A stretch of DNA of 64,000 nucleotides, from the NCBI GenBank assembly GCA_963082975.1, contig OY720350.1:48624734-48688733 (forward strand), in the 5' to 3' direction. Origin of the DNA: Labia minor. Taxonomy: Eukaryota > Arthropoda > Insecta > Dermaptera > Spongiphoridae. Shown here one piece after another: positions 31,414-43,300 of this stretch (positions are counted from its first letter, which is position 1; each line of letters opens with the position of its first letter). The notes beneath the pieces were generated by a model that saw only the letters and a list, made by a program, of their open reading frames with translations, ran no database searches and was not told where the DNA came from. Position numbers and translations under genes: made by a program.

Positions 31414-31986
31414 AAATCTGGAGTGTCTCCACTCGACTATCTCGCAAATTTGAATTGGATTAAATAACATATAATAATTTAAATTAAATTAAATTAATTA
31501 AATTATAAATTAAAATTAATAAATAACATTTATTAAACCAGAGCATCTTTGTTGATGGCACGTCACGTATTGGCGCGTGAGATTTGCAATGTTAAAAAAT
31601 TAATTCTGGTACTTTCAGCGATTCATTCAAGCTGAAATTCTATATATAGCAGTTTTATACAATTATTAATCATGTGAAAAATTATCAAACATTAATCTTT
31701 ATTTTTACGGTCACTTTAGAAGAAAAAAAATCAAAACGTTGTAGGTAGTGACCCTCTTCCGGTTGAGCTACATTTCTCAAAAGTTGATAGAAAACTATGA
31801 ATTTTGAATAATGCTCATGTACCGAATTTCATCATTCTAGCTCAAACCGTTTTTGCGTAATCTTGGTTACATACATACACACACAGACATTTTTCTCAAA
31901 CTTAGTGAAAATGATTCAGGAACCTTCAAAACGTATAAAAACATCAAAATCTCAACATCGAAAATTTTCATGAGAGATAGTAAAAA
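31414..31986 (-). repeat. Dispersed ACTATCTCG-family repeat, copy 3
   Basis: Reverse-oriented copy: begins AAATCTGGAGTGTCTCCACT CGACTATCTCG and ends GAGAGATAGTAAAAAG. Contains the same inner blocks, including TAGCTCAAACCGTTTTTGCG and the shared CACGCGCC-like segment, here changed to GTATTGGCGCGTGAG. Near full length; just downstream of the FGF exon. Confidence 0.75.
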
Positions 31987-32914
31987 GAATTTAAAATGAA
32001 AAAAAAAATTAATATTAATTCAATGAATCTTGAGAATAGTTTAAATAAGAAAAATAGTTAAAAAATAAATATTCAAATAAATAATGTAATAATATCGTTA
32101 GAATAGAATGATAATAGAATATTTTAATAATAAAAAATTATAATATTATAGATCATATTCACAAGTTTATATACGCATATATGGGTAAGAATTTTTATAC
32201 AATTAATAACTATCATTTAGTTTATAAATGATAAATAAGATAATAGAATTGGCATTTGTGTCTAAAAAGAAGTGTGGAATTCCAACTATGAAAATAAAAA
32301 ATAAATATTTGTTTATTAGAGTGTTTCGCAAGAAATCTATCTATATTGTCAGTGATAGATGGATGGTTAGTTTAGAAAAAAAATTGTCATTTAGAAGAAT
32401 TGAATAGGCGAAATATATTTGTAATGCAAATAACCATGTCATCGATAAAGATCTTTGAATTTGATAAAAGATACCTACTTTATTTAAATAATAAAATGAT
32501 ATAAATAAATCAAATAATTTATTTTATAATATAATAATAAATTTTGATACTATAACATATTTTTAGTTTTTAATTTTAAAATAAAAGAATACCTCAAAAA
32601 GGACAAAATGAATAGGAATAATATAATATAATTTAATAATAAATTTCCCAAAAATGGTATAATTATTATTTAATTAATTATTCAATATCAATTTTGTAAA
32701 TTTTAATTCTTTAGCAAATATATAAATATATTATAATATATAATGTTAAGTTTCAATTTCCAGGTTGGTAATTGTACAAGTTTAAAAGAAGTAATGAATA
32801 TAATATAATATTATTAATATAATTTATGTATATAATATAATAATATTATATTAAGTAACTAAATATAAAGACTTTAGGATTTTATTTTAATTAAAATTTT
32901 ACGGTCAATCAATG

Positions 32915-32981
32915 TTTTTACTATCTCGCCCGAGATAGTATTGCGATCACGAAAATTTTCGATTTTGAGATTTTGATGATT
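32915..32981 (+). repeat. ACTATCTCG-family repeat, copy 4 (5' fragment)
   Basis: Only the first 65 or so bases of the family are present: TTTTTACTATCTCGCCCGAG, then CGATCACGAAAATTTTCG and GAGATTTTGATGAT, after which the sequence departs from the family. Confidence 0.65.
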
Positions 32982-34179
32982 TCTGGAAAAATTTTAATAT
33001 AAAATATAAAAAAAAAATAATTAAATTCATTTCAATTCTAGATGACATTCTCAGAATATTGTTTTAGTTACTTGGGTGTCCTCTCACTTTCATTAAAATA
33101 GTTTTCTATTTATTTTTTGTTACAAATTTTCAAAAACAAGTCACTAAAAATTGAAAAATTTATTTTTAATTTTAAATAACTCAATTATTCTATAATTTAC
33201 TCTAACAAGATAAAACCATACGATTGAAATTTTATTCACAGCACTAAATATTCCTGTACAAGTTAGTAATTGATGCTTTCACTCTCACTATTTTATATTT
33301 TCGAAATATCAGTATTATTATTTATACTAACAGATTCGTTTTTAATTATTCTTTTACCTGAATTTTCCTTAATCAGAATAATTGATACTAAATTTTATGA
33401 AACGATTTTTATTTATTTCTTTTTAATGGAAAATTAATTTTTTTGAATTATTCTTAATCTTAAGCCGTAAGAAATTCCAATCATTAATAAACATGGCAAC
33501 AGATATTTAAAGATCTTAATTTATAAATTGTTCGAATAGTTTATATTTAGATATTTTAACGAGAGAAGATAAGCTCTTCGTCCTTCACTTTGATTTTTTT
33601 TTTCAAAGTTTATATTCCAGTTTTAAAGAAACACGGAAATTCTATATTCTAGGATGACTTAATTATATAGCTATAAAATAATTTTTCTATATTTCAATCT
33701 TAAATCAAGTGGGAGAGCATCTATTTAAATAATAATTTTATATTTTTTTTTAATTGTTTTTTTTTTTTTTTAAATTTATTTCTTTACAATATTTCAACTT
33801 TTACAATCATAATTAAAGATGTCATCTAAATTTCATTAAACAATTATTTTAATTGTATTTTCTTTTCATCAACTATTTTTTAGAATAAGAATAGTGATTC
33901 TTAGTTATTATACTATTATATTAGATTTGGTTATATAATTTAAATTAAAATTTCTCTCAAAAATATATATTTTTTATTTTTTTATATGAATAAAAATGTA
34001 TTGTTTAGATATTTTTGAAAAATGACCAAAATCATCCATCTTCATGTATTTATTATATTTTATTGAAATTTAGAATAGTTTTTATTACCTAAAGGGATCT
34101 TAACACATTGTAACCAGTTTATATATTTATTTGAGACTTTATCACATATATAGCAAAATATGAATTAATCTTTATATAT

Positions 34180-34453
34180 ATAACGGAATTTTGTAAATTA
34201 AACCACATATTGATATTTGTTATTGAAAATTAATTCAAAAAATACAAACATATACACAACGTTTCGATTGCTGCTTCTGCAATCGTTATCAAGCGACCGC
34301 ACTGTTCGAGCGTCCAGTGACAAGTGAACTTGTCTGGTGAACAGCAATCGAAACGTTGTGTATATGTTTGTATTTTTTGAATTAATTTACAATAACAAAT
34401 ATCAATATGTGGTTTAATTTACAAAATTCCGTTATAAATAAAAACAACCACCT
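34180..34453. repeat. Hairpin repeat with CGATTGCTGCTTCTGCAATCG core, copy 2
   Basis: Left arm TAACGGAATTTTGTAAATTA AACCACATATTGATATTTGT is the reverse complement of the right arm ending at about 34436, so almost the entire unit folds on itself. The loop region has GATTGCTGCTTCTGCAATCG and a GC-rich piece with CGACCGCACTGTTCGAGCGT. A non-palindromic tail TAAATAAAAACAACCACC follows the right arm and is also present after copy 1 (1443-1461), so the mobile unit includes it. Confidence 0.75.
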
Positions 34454-37129
34454 AATCTTTATATACTTGCTAGGGTTTAAACCCCCGTTCTTTTATTTAA
34501 TAGTTTATTGTTTCATCACTTAGCTACGAGCTAGATAATTTTTTTTTTTTAATTTATCAAATTTAATATTTTTTTTAATAATCTCTCTCTCTCCCTCAAA
34601 AACAAATGAAATTAACAAAACCCATATTTTCATATATATCCTATTATTGTATCAATATTATTTATTTGAATTTAGTAATAGAAGTCATAAAAGAAAATGG
34701 TCTCAACGAAACTAGAAAAGCATATTCTATAATTAATGCCCTTGGTGGAATGCATTTATTTCGTGAAAGAGAAAGGAAAATAGATCTTTGCATAGAGATT
34801 AATCATTTAATCTTAAATTGATTTATTTACCCCCTTAGGGTCAAGCATTTATAAAGTTTAGGTTTGCTACCTTATAGTTTTAATCACCATTTAATAAAAA
34901 AACTTAACAAGAAATCAACATTTTAATTTTCCAGGTTTTGTTATGAGATATTATGAAAGAAAAATAATCTCTATTCAAATAATATTATATTTGGAGAAAC
35001 AAATATATATATATATAAATGTTTAATAATTTTTTCTTGAGAGAAATAAATATATATTGGAAAAATGTTATTCATTCAGATACGTAAATGTTATTATACA
35101 ATGATTTTTATTTAAGGAAACACAAAAATTATGTCAATACCAGTAAATGTTATAAAATATAAGTATATATGAGAAAGTTATAGGTTCCATGAACTTGATT
35201 TCTTTTATCATAAATAATATAATTTTATTTTTGGATAGAAAAAAAAAATTGACCTCGTGTCCTTGTTTGGTAGATGAGAGAGTCATCCGTCTGGGCTCAC
35301 TTGAATGGAGACCTGTCAGTCTGGTTGCCTATCTTCTCCAGAATGGAACTGATTTTAAAATTTTCTGATCGATTTATAATATATATTTATATTAAATTAT
35401 ATGGTATATAATATTATCTATGTAGAATATAAATAATGGTTACTTAATCTTATAAAAATAAACATTTAGTAATAGATATTAGCAAATTATTCTTTTTTTA
35501 ACAATTAATTTACACTAATTGGATATTTAATAAAATTATTTTTTTATATTATACTATTTATAATTACTTTCTTTTATTTATTTTTACAATAAATTACTTA
35601 ATATTACATAAACTAAAATATTTAATACTATTGTTTTGCCCGTTGAATTATATATAAATATTTCTTCGTATGAATTAAAAAAAAGATAATATTAGGATAA
35701 TGTTAACATTTCAAGCAATTATATGATCATCCTCAATCATAATCAATGTATTATTAATAAAATCGATTTTTTCAGAAGCTCCACATAGAGAACTCAAATA
35801 AAAATGTACATACGTGTATATGTATCATTAAAAACAAATAAATTTCTATATAAACATATATTTAAATAACATAAAAAATTTATGATTAATTTAATATAAT
35901 TAAATAAATCTCTTCAAATTTATATAGAATATTTGGCCTGATATATTTTATTTTAATTTAGTTTGAATAACTCTTTGATTTGTCTTTTTTCGAAAATTTC
36001 TCTTATTTGAATAGAAATAATTTATCATATATTTTTTTTTATTAAATTGTTAATATAAATTCTTATATTAATAAATTAATATAAATAATATATAATTTTA
36101 TTTTGAATTAATTTTCATAAATTGAAAAAGAATAGCAAGCATTTAATTGAATTAGTAGTTTTCCACTTTCAGTTTTTACTGTTTTATTTGTTGAAAGAAT
36201 TGAATAAACTGGCCTCCGTTAAAAGAAAGAGATGATCGTTGTTTCAGTGATTGTGTTTTATTTCTGTTCTATCTTGTCGGATGTTTTCCATGACTGTTGA
36301 GGGAGTCATCCAATGTGAATAGTTGGTGGCTAATTTGGCATTTGGCTTCATTGCTTTCCTCTTTTTTTATCCCGGTCAGTTGGCATTGCCCGTTGAAATG
36401 ACGTCTGCACACCGGTGCGTTGTTGCAAGTGTTAACGCCCTTGCGACTCGCTCAATCCTGCACTAAACGCATGCCATTTATTGGGTGGACAACAATTATC
36501 AGTCTATTACTTTGATTAAACATTACACGACATTTCACAAATTGGTTCATAAATTTACAATTACATCTAATATCATTAATTTAAAAGTACTTTAATTCAT
36601 TAATTATTATATTACACTTCAAAGTTGGGAACATATTTATAATTGAATATTCTCTCTCTCTCTATATATATATACAATAGATTGACTAAATAATTGATAA
36701 CAGTCCCCACTTCACAATTTATTTTATTTTTCACAAATTAAATTTGATTAATTAATTTTTTTATATTATATATATATATATATATATATTTATTTATTTA
36801 AAGATTTAAATCATTAAAAAAATTTTATTCAAGACAAGATAAAATATTTATAAATGAACTTTCTTCTATTTGTTTATAATTTTATATATTCAAATATATA
36901 TAACACAAATCACTTATCTTATAAATGTAGGTTTATATATATACCATATACCTTTGAAGGTATATTTGGAATTACCGCGTAGTTATAAACCCAGCTCTGA
37001 TGATATATTTAAAAAAATTCCATAGGTTTTAAATTCGCCAACATAGAGTGAGTAGAGAGGGTATTTGTTCTAGTCCGTCTAAAATAATTATAAATTATAA
37101 TATATTATTTACTTGAGAAGAGATGTGAT

Positions 37130-37275
37130 CAATAAAACTCAATTTTTCTTTATAAATACTATCTCTGGTGTGAATTTCAAAAAAATCGTTAGAGCAGTTT
37201 TTGAGAACCCATTTACAAACAAACAAACAAATATACAATTTTAGCTAGCATAATAAGATTAGATTAGATATATAT
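37130..37275 (+). repeat. RTE-like LINE 3' tail
   Basis: TGTGAATTTCAAAAAAATCG TTAGAGCAGTTTTTGAGAAC followed by AAACAAACAAACAAA is the usual 3' untranslated pattern of RTE-type LINEs and their SINEs. The piece ends in TA repeats. No coding part is adjacent. Confidence 0.5.
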
Positions 37276-39700
37276 ATACCATAACATTTGATGTTTTATT
37301 ATTTTATGAGAGGTTCTTATTCAATTTATAAACTAATCTTACTAATTAATTTATTAATAAATTTTTATATTTAAATTTATAAAAAGGTTCAAATTGATAA
37401 AATTAGATTTATTTGCTTGTCGAAGAAGGAATAACTTCCTTATGAGTTTAGTGGTTGAAATATTCGCTCAAAACATATAAATCATTAAAAATGGACTTAT
37501 AAGGATGGAAAAACCAAAAAGCCAAACTAAGAATTATATATATATAATCGTTTTTACTTTATATTTATTTATTTTATTCTTATCCAAATATTTTATTATT
37601 AAATTAAATACTTAATATATTTATTTATTAGAGTGTTTAGTAAAATTAAATTTAATCTGACAAATAATATTTTTATAATATGTATATATACATGTTTACG
37701 TGTTAGCCCTCTATTTTTGTTTTTTTTTTTTGTTTTTTTTTTTTGTTTAAATCTACTAATTGAATTTCCAATTTAAGTATATATATTATATTGATATTTT
37801 TTAATTTGACTAGAATTGGTTTATTTTTATATAAATAAGTATAATCATACCCCCCGCTAATTTTTATTTTTTACAAATTCTTGGATTTTAAAAAGATTAA
37901 AATTTAATTATATACAAATCAATCTTTAATTATTTATTTTTATTATATGAATTAGTTTTATTTAATTAATAAAATTTTAATTGATTTCATTTTACGATTC
38001 AGCAAAGATATATATTTTTATCAGTTTACAAATAAAATTTAATTTTTCCTTTCCTTCTAAATCAAATAGGAAAAAAAAGTCATTTTTTTTATATTTTAAA
38101 TTTCTCGACTATTGAAATTATACATTTTTATTTAATAATTTTTTTTTTTTTTATTTTAAACTCAATAGATGGGTACTTTGAATTTGACATGGATTAAAAT
38201 AAAAATAGAACACCCTAAACATACCTTTTTAATTATTTTTTTTTTTTTTAAACTTCTAATTAAGAAGAAGTCTGTACTTGATATGAACATTAAATTTTCA
38301 GCTTCATTTATTTTCATTTTCCATCTGCCTTTTAGTGCCCAGATGGATGTTATTTAATTATCCTGTTGCCCCATAGATGGGGGTGAATGTACCCTGACCT
38401 ATCACTTTACAAACTACAGACAGCTGAAATAAAATTCTTTTGAGCGTCCAATTAACCTTTAATTTACTTTATTTATTTATTTTTTTTAATTAAATCTATA
38501 ATTCAAAGAAATAAAAATACATATTAGTTTATTCCTTAAGATTTTAGATTGATTAATAAAAAAAAAACAAATTTTATCTGGAAAAATTAAGTACTTTCTT
38601 ATAATAATCTTAATAATTATTAATAAATAATAAAATGATAGTATATTTGTTTAAAATTATTCTAATCTTTTATATTTTCTTTCTCAATGATATAGCTGAA
38701 GTATAATAAATCTATTGTAAATGACAATCATTGACTCCAACTATTTAATATCATCCATTACCAGTTCAATGAGAGTGTTTGTTACTTGAGCTGATAGTTA
38801 AACATAAAAGGTTAAATGTTAATAACTATTTGCTTATTTTACGAGCAATGTCGGCGGTCTTTATTTTTTTTTTTCCCTCAGAATCATTCTCGAATTGATT
38901 AGACAGGTTTATAAAATATATATATATATATATATATTGCTACGCAATTTTTTTTAGCAATGATTTAATATCCAATTGACCCTTTTTGGCATAGAATGAA
39001 TAAACAAATGGTTGTTATCTCCCCCCCCCCCCCCCCAAGTCATCCCTCATCTAATCCTCTCAAATGCATTTATGGACTCCTGCTGAGAGTTCAACTTATC
39101 CTGCATCACAGATCATAAAAAGTGTCAAGGTTAGATTAAGACAGACATTTGAATGTCTCAATGAAATTTTTTCGCTCGCTTCCTCCCTCCTTTTCCCCCT
39201 TTTCTCCTTCCCTCTCACCCCGTTCACCGACAATTTTTTTGCCATCCTCCCCCATTCTGTCGGCTGGGATAGGAAAAAAAAATATAATTTATACATTTGT
39301 TACGAATGATTAAATATTAATCAAAAAAAGCTTTTGTATAAATATTATCATTCAAGCTAAATTTGAACATTGCCCTTGAAAAAAAATTATCAATTCTCAA
39401 AAAACATCCCGTCATATTTCTGTATAGACATATGCAAACATGAACAAAAAAAATATTATATATGTATACAGTTCATGATATTCTTTTAGTAATTTTCTTT
39501 TTACTGCCTATTTATTCAATGTATGACATTCATTTAATAATTTTTACAATAATACCTTTACAATTTAGTAAAAAAATGTATTAATTTATTAATTTTTGAA
39601 TATCAAGAAATCAATGAAAACTCTTTTTGGACTCAAAAAATCTAAAACGTTCTCAGAGCTATAGTATGATTATATTACGGCGCTCGTTGGGAAAGGAAAT

Positions 39701-40342
39701 AAGTTGACCTGTGGCCAGGTCCGAACCGACCGACGGTTTGAAATAAATTAATTTCCAGCTACTGAAACAATTTCAAATAATTTTAATATATCTATTAATG
39801 TAATAAAAAACAGATATGGATATAACATAAATATTTTTAATTTTATTTTATTTATAATATATAGCTGAAGTAGCCGGCGTTGCCCGGCGTTACCCGAGGC
39901 TGTGACGTCATGAAGGGCTGGGTGACGTCATATAATTTTAAATTAAGAAAAACATAATGAAGATGATTTTTCCCGAGGATAAAACCAATACATACGTGGT
40001 GATATGTAAAAAAATCTCCTTATGTGAAATTTGGTGCGAAAATAACCCTTCCCTTCTTATCGTCGATCGCTAATACTACCACTTCCGGTTTCCGGGTTTG
40101 CACCAAAAGTTGATCAATTCATCCCACTGATGCATTAAGTAAATATACCAAATTTCATCAAAATCCGTTAAGCCGTTCAGGCTGTACACATCTATACGGA
40201 CGGACAGACGGACGGACAGACATCATGCTAAAAATACTTTTTTCTGATAAGAAAATGCATGATTCGTGGAGATATGTAAAAATCTCCACATGTGAAATTT
40301 GGTGTGAAAACAATACCTCCCTTACTATCGTCGGTCGGTAAA
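39701..40342 (+). repeat. Dispersed GTCGGTCGG-family repeat, copy 2
   Basis: Full-length-looking copy: AAGTTGACCTGTGGCCAGGT, CCGAACCGACCGACGG, a long AT-rich part, GAAGTAGCCGGCGTTGCCCG, two TGACGTCAT sites, the CCACTTCCGGTTTCCGG block, a GGACGGACAGAC run and the CTATCGTCGGTCGGTAAA end. CCGACCGACG near the left end and CGTCGGTCGG at the right end are inverted copies. Confidence 0.78.
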
Positions 40343-43300
40343 AATGCCCCCTTCATTCGTTTTATATTTTTAAAGAAAAAACTTTATTTTAAAATGTATT
40401 TAAGAAATAAATTAATTTAAACGAATATTAATATATTTTAATAATATTTTAAATAAATTTTTAGATTTTCATATATAATATTGTTAAATATTTAAAAATT
40501 GTTAAAATACGTTAAAAATCATCAAAAACATTACATTTATTAAACTATGTAGTTTCTTATCTACAAAAAATATAATTAAATTGTTGAAGATTTTATATAA
40601 ATATTTAATATATAATATAATTTAAAAAAGAAAAGAAAATTCCGCTCTTGAAATTTTGGTACTCTTTTATAAATCGAAACCCCCACAACTTTAAGAGAAT
40701 TATAACGAATTCCATATTCTATATAAATGATATAAATTGAAATATAGATACTTTTTGATAGAGGCGTAGCTATGAGGGGAGGTGGCATCATACCCCGTGT
40801 GCTACTAACAAAAAGGGGCGCCAAATAGTCCACAAAACAAAAAATTGCTGGATGATTCTTATTTTTATTATAATTGATTTCTGGAAAATATATTTTGAAT
40901 TTAGTGCTAGTGTTTTTAAAATATTTCATTATAAATATGTAAAATAAATAATAAGTATCTTTTGAACTAATTCTAGATGATACATTTTAAAATCTAGTTT
41001 TGTTTTCACAACTAAATTTTTGTTTCAAATTTAAAGCCTAGCTAGACTTTATTTATTAATTTTACATAATATAAGTATATTTTACATATAATATTATCTG
41101 GTTTTCAAATGATAGGGGGGGGGGGCTAAAAAATATTGTGCGAATTAATCTCGCTTTCCCCATTGTTAATAATAATTAATAATAATTATAATTATAATAA
41201 ATATATTTTAATAACATAAAATGTCAAAATAGTTCAATGAAAAACCCAAAAATAAATTTATTCTAAATGTTTATTGTAAACTTAAACCGAAAATTGATTA
41301 GTGAAATAAAATATTCAAGAGAATATATTGAAATAATTAGAAAAATGTATTATTTTCTAATTAATAAAATTTTTAATAATAAATAAAAGATATAAAATTA
41401 ATATTTATGTTTCAGTTCATATAAATCAGTAATTTTTAAATCATTGTAATTGTTTTAAAATTTCTAGAATCAGAAAATTGTTAACATTTAGTCATTAAAT
41501 CTAAAACGTTCTATATATGATTATATTTTGATAAATTCCCTCTCCCTTCCTTCAGATATTACATTTTTGAATTTATATATTTAAAATTACAATTTAAATA
41601 CCAAATAAAAAAATAAAGTATTTATATTTCAATATTTATAAAAAATTAACCTTATCATAAGAAGGTAAAATAAAAGTATAACAGTTATACATTGGATTAC
41701 AGCTTACTAACTCACGAATTACTAAATCATTTATTTTCTATGTGCTATTCTATTCTTTTTTATGTTCAGAATATATTATAATTTATAATATATGTTTTAT
41801 TATAGTAAATCATTTAAATTATAGGAAGAAAAGAAGAGTCTAATATCACTTGTTAACTTATTTTATAAATAAAAAATTTAAGTTTCAAACCATAAAAAAC
41901 TGTCACTTAAATTAATATTTAATTATTTAAATAATTTTTTTTCTTCAATTTTGCTTGAAAATAAATATTTTCTTTTTTGGTTTTAATTTATAATTTAAAT
42001 ACTTTATACTCTAATTATCATAGTTTCATATCACTTTAGGCTAATATACCTTAAATGTGTTAAAAAAAAACAAAAAACAAAATTAAATGTCTAATAATCC
42101 TTAGCGCTCTTAAATTATCTTTCATTATCCAATTATTAACTACTATATTTAAAAAATCAATCTGGCAATGGAATGATCAGAGACTGTTTTGTAGATAATT
42201 AATTTTAAAAAAATTAAATAACACCTTTAAAGGTTTCTAATTGTTTTACTTTTTTTATTCTTATTCTTTTTTATTATAAAAAATATTTTTTTAACGTTCC
42301 GAACACACTAAATATATATAAGCAAAGAATTATATAAGTATTAGAACGTGATGAAAAAATAGCTAAGATATTTTGAGATAACTTAAAGTTTTTAAGTCCA
42401 TAAGTCAATTGTTTTAGTGTTATCTAATTTCAACCCTTTCTTTCTTCTTGAACTGACAGTTCCTGGAGCTGGAGGCAGCTGATGTTAAATGAATTTTATT
42501 AGAAAAATTTTTCTTAGTTGGAATCGAACGTCGACTTGTGTAGGAAATTGTTACGCTACACTCTCTGCTAGCTGCCTCCTATATTTTAGCTACAATATTT
42601 AAATAATAATAATAACAATAAACAACTGGGGTAGGTCAAAGTTTACCAGCACTTGTGCTGAGTGACTGAGTATGAAAACTTGGAAATAATAACTAAATTC
42701 TAAGCATTTTTTTATTATTAAATAAAATTGTAATAGTAACGTTAAGTTATTATTAATTTTTTTTTTTATAAAGAATAAAGAGGAATGAGAAACTAATAAA
42801 ATATACTAAGATGATTTACTTTTCTTCTTAATAAATTTTTAGAGTAGAATTTGTCTTGGCTGGGATGAAAAAACATCAAATTTTCAAAATAATTAATTTG
42901 GATATTTGAGAATAATAAATGTATTTTGCTGGGTGATTTTGGGAAACGTATGCCTTGGATTTTATTATTTGTTTCTCATTAATTCAATTTATACTGTAAT
43001 TTTTTTGTAAAACAAAATTTTATTAATCAATTGATTTTTCCTTTTCATTCATATAAATATATGATTACTAATATTGTCATATCACTAGTTTAATATCTTT
43101 CAGTTACTAACGAAACAATAAATTACCCCCTTCTCTAACCATTCTCTTACACTTCTCACTCACCTCATCCTAATTCAGGTTTTTTATGTATTTGTTACCG
43201 TATACATTATAATTAAATCCATTTATCTCTCAGCCGACATTAATTATGCACTTTAGAACAATTTATCATTCGATTTGAATTGTTTTGAAATTCTACAACC

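Noticed and set aside
34470-34540. tRNA-like text on the minus strand (GGGTTTAAACCC and TAGCTCGTAGCTAAGTG)
   Set aside because: B box departs from consensus, no arms can be paired with confidence and no second copy was seen in the window.
39020-39037. Run of C bases and flanking pyrimidine tract
   Set aside because: Simple homopolymer; length may be unreliable in sequencing and no function is implied.
40760-41120. Possible hAT-type element between GAGGCGTAGCTATGAGGGG and a ten-G run
   Set aside because: No clear inverted partner end and no target duplication; left as a note only.
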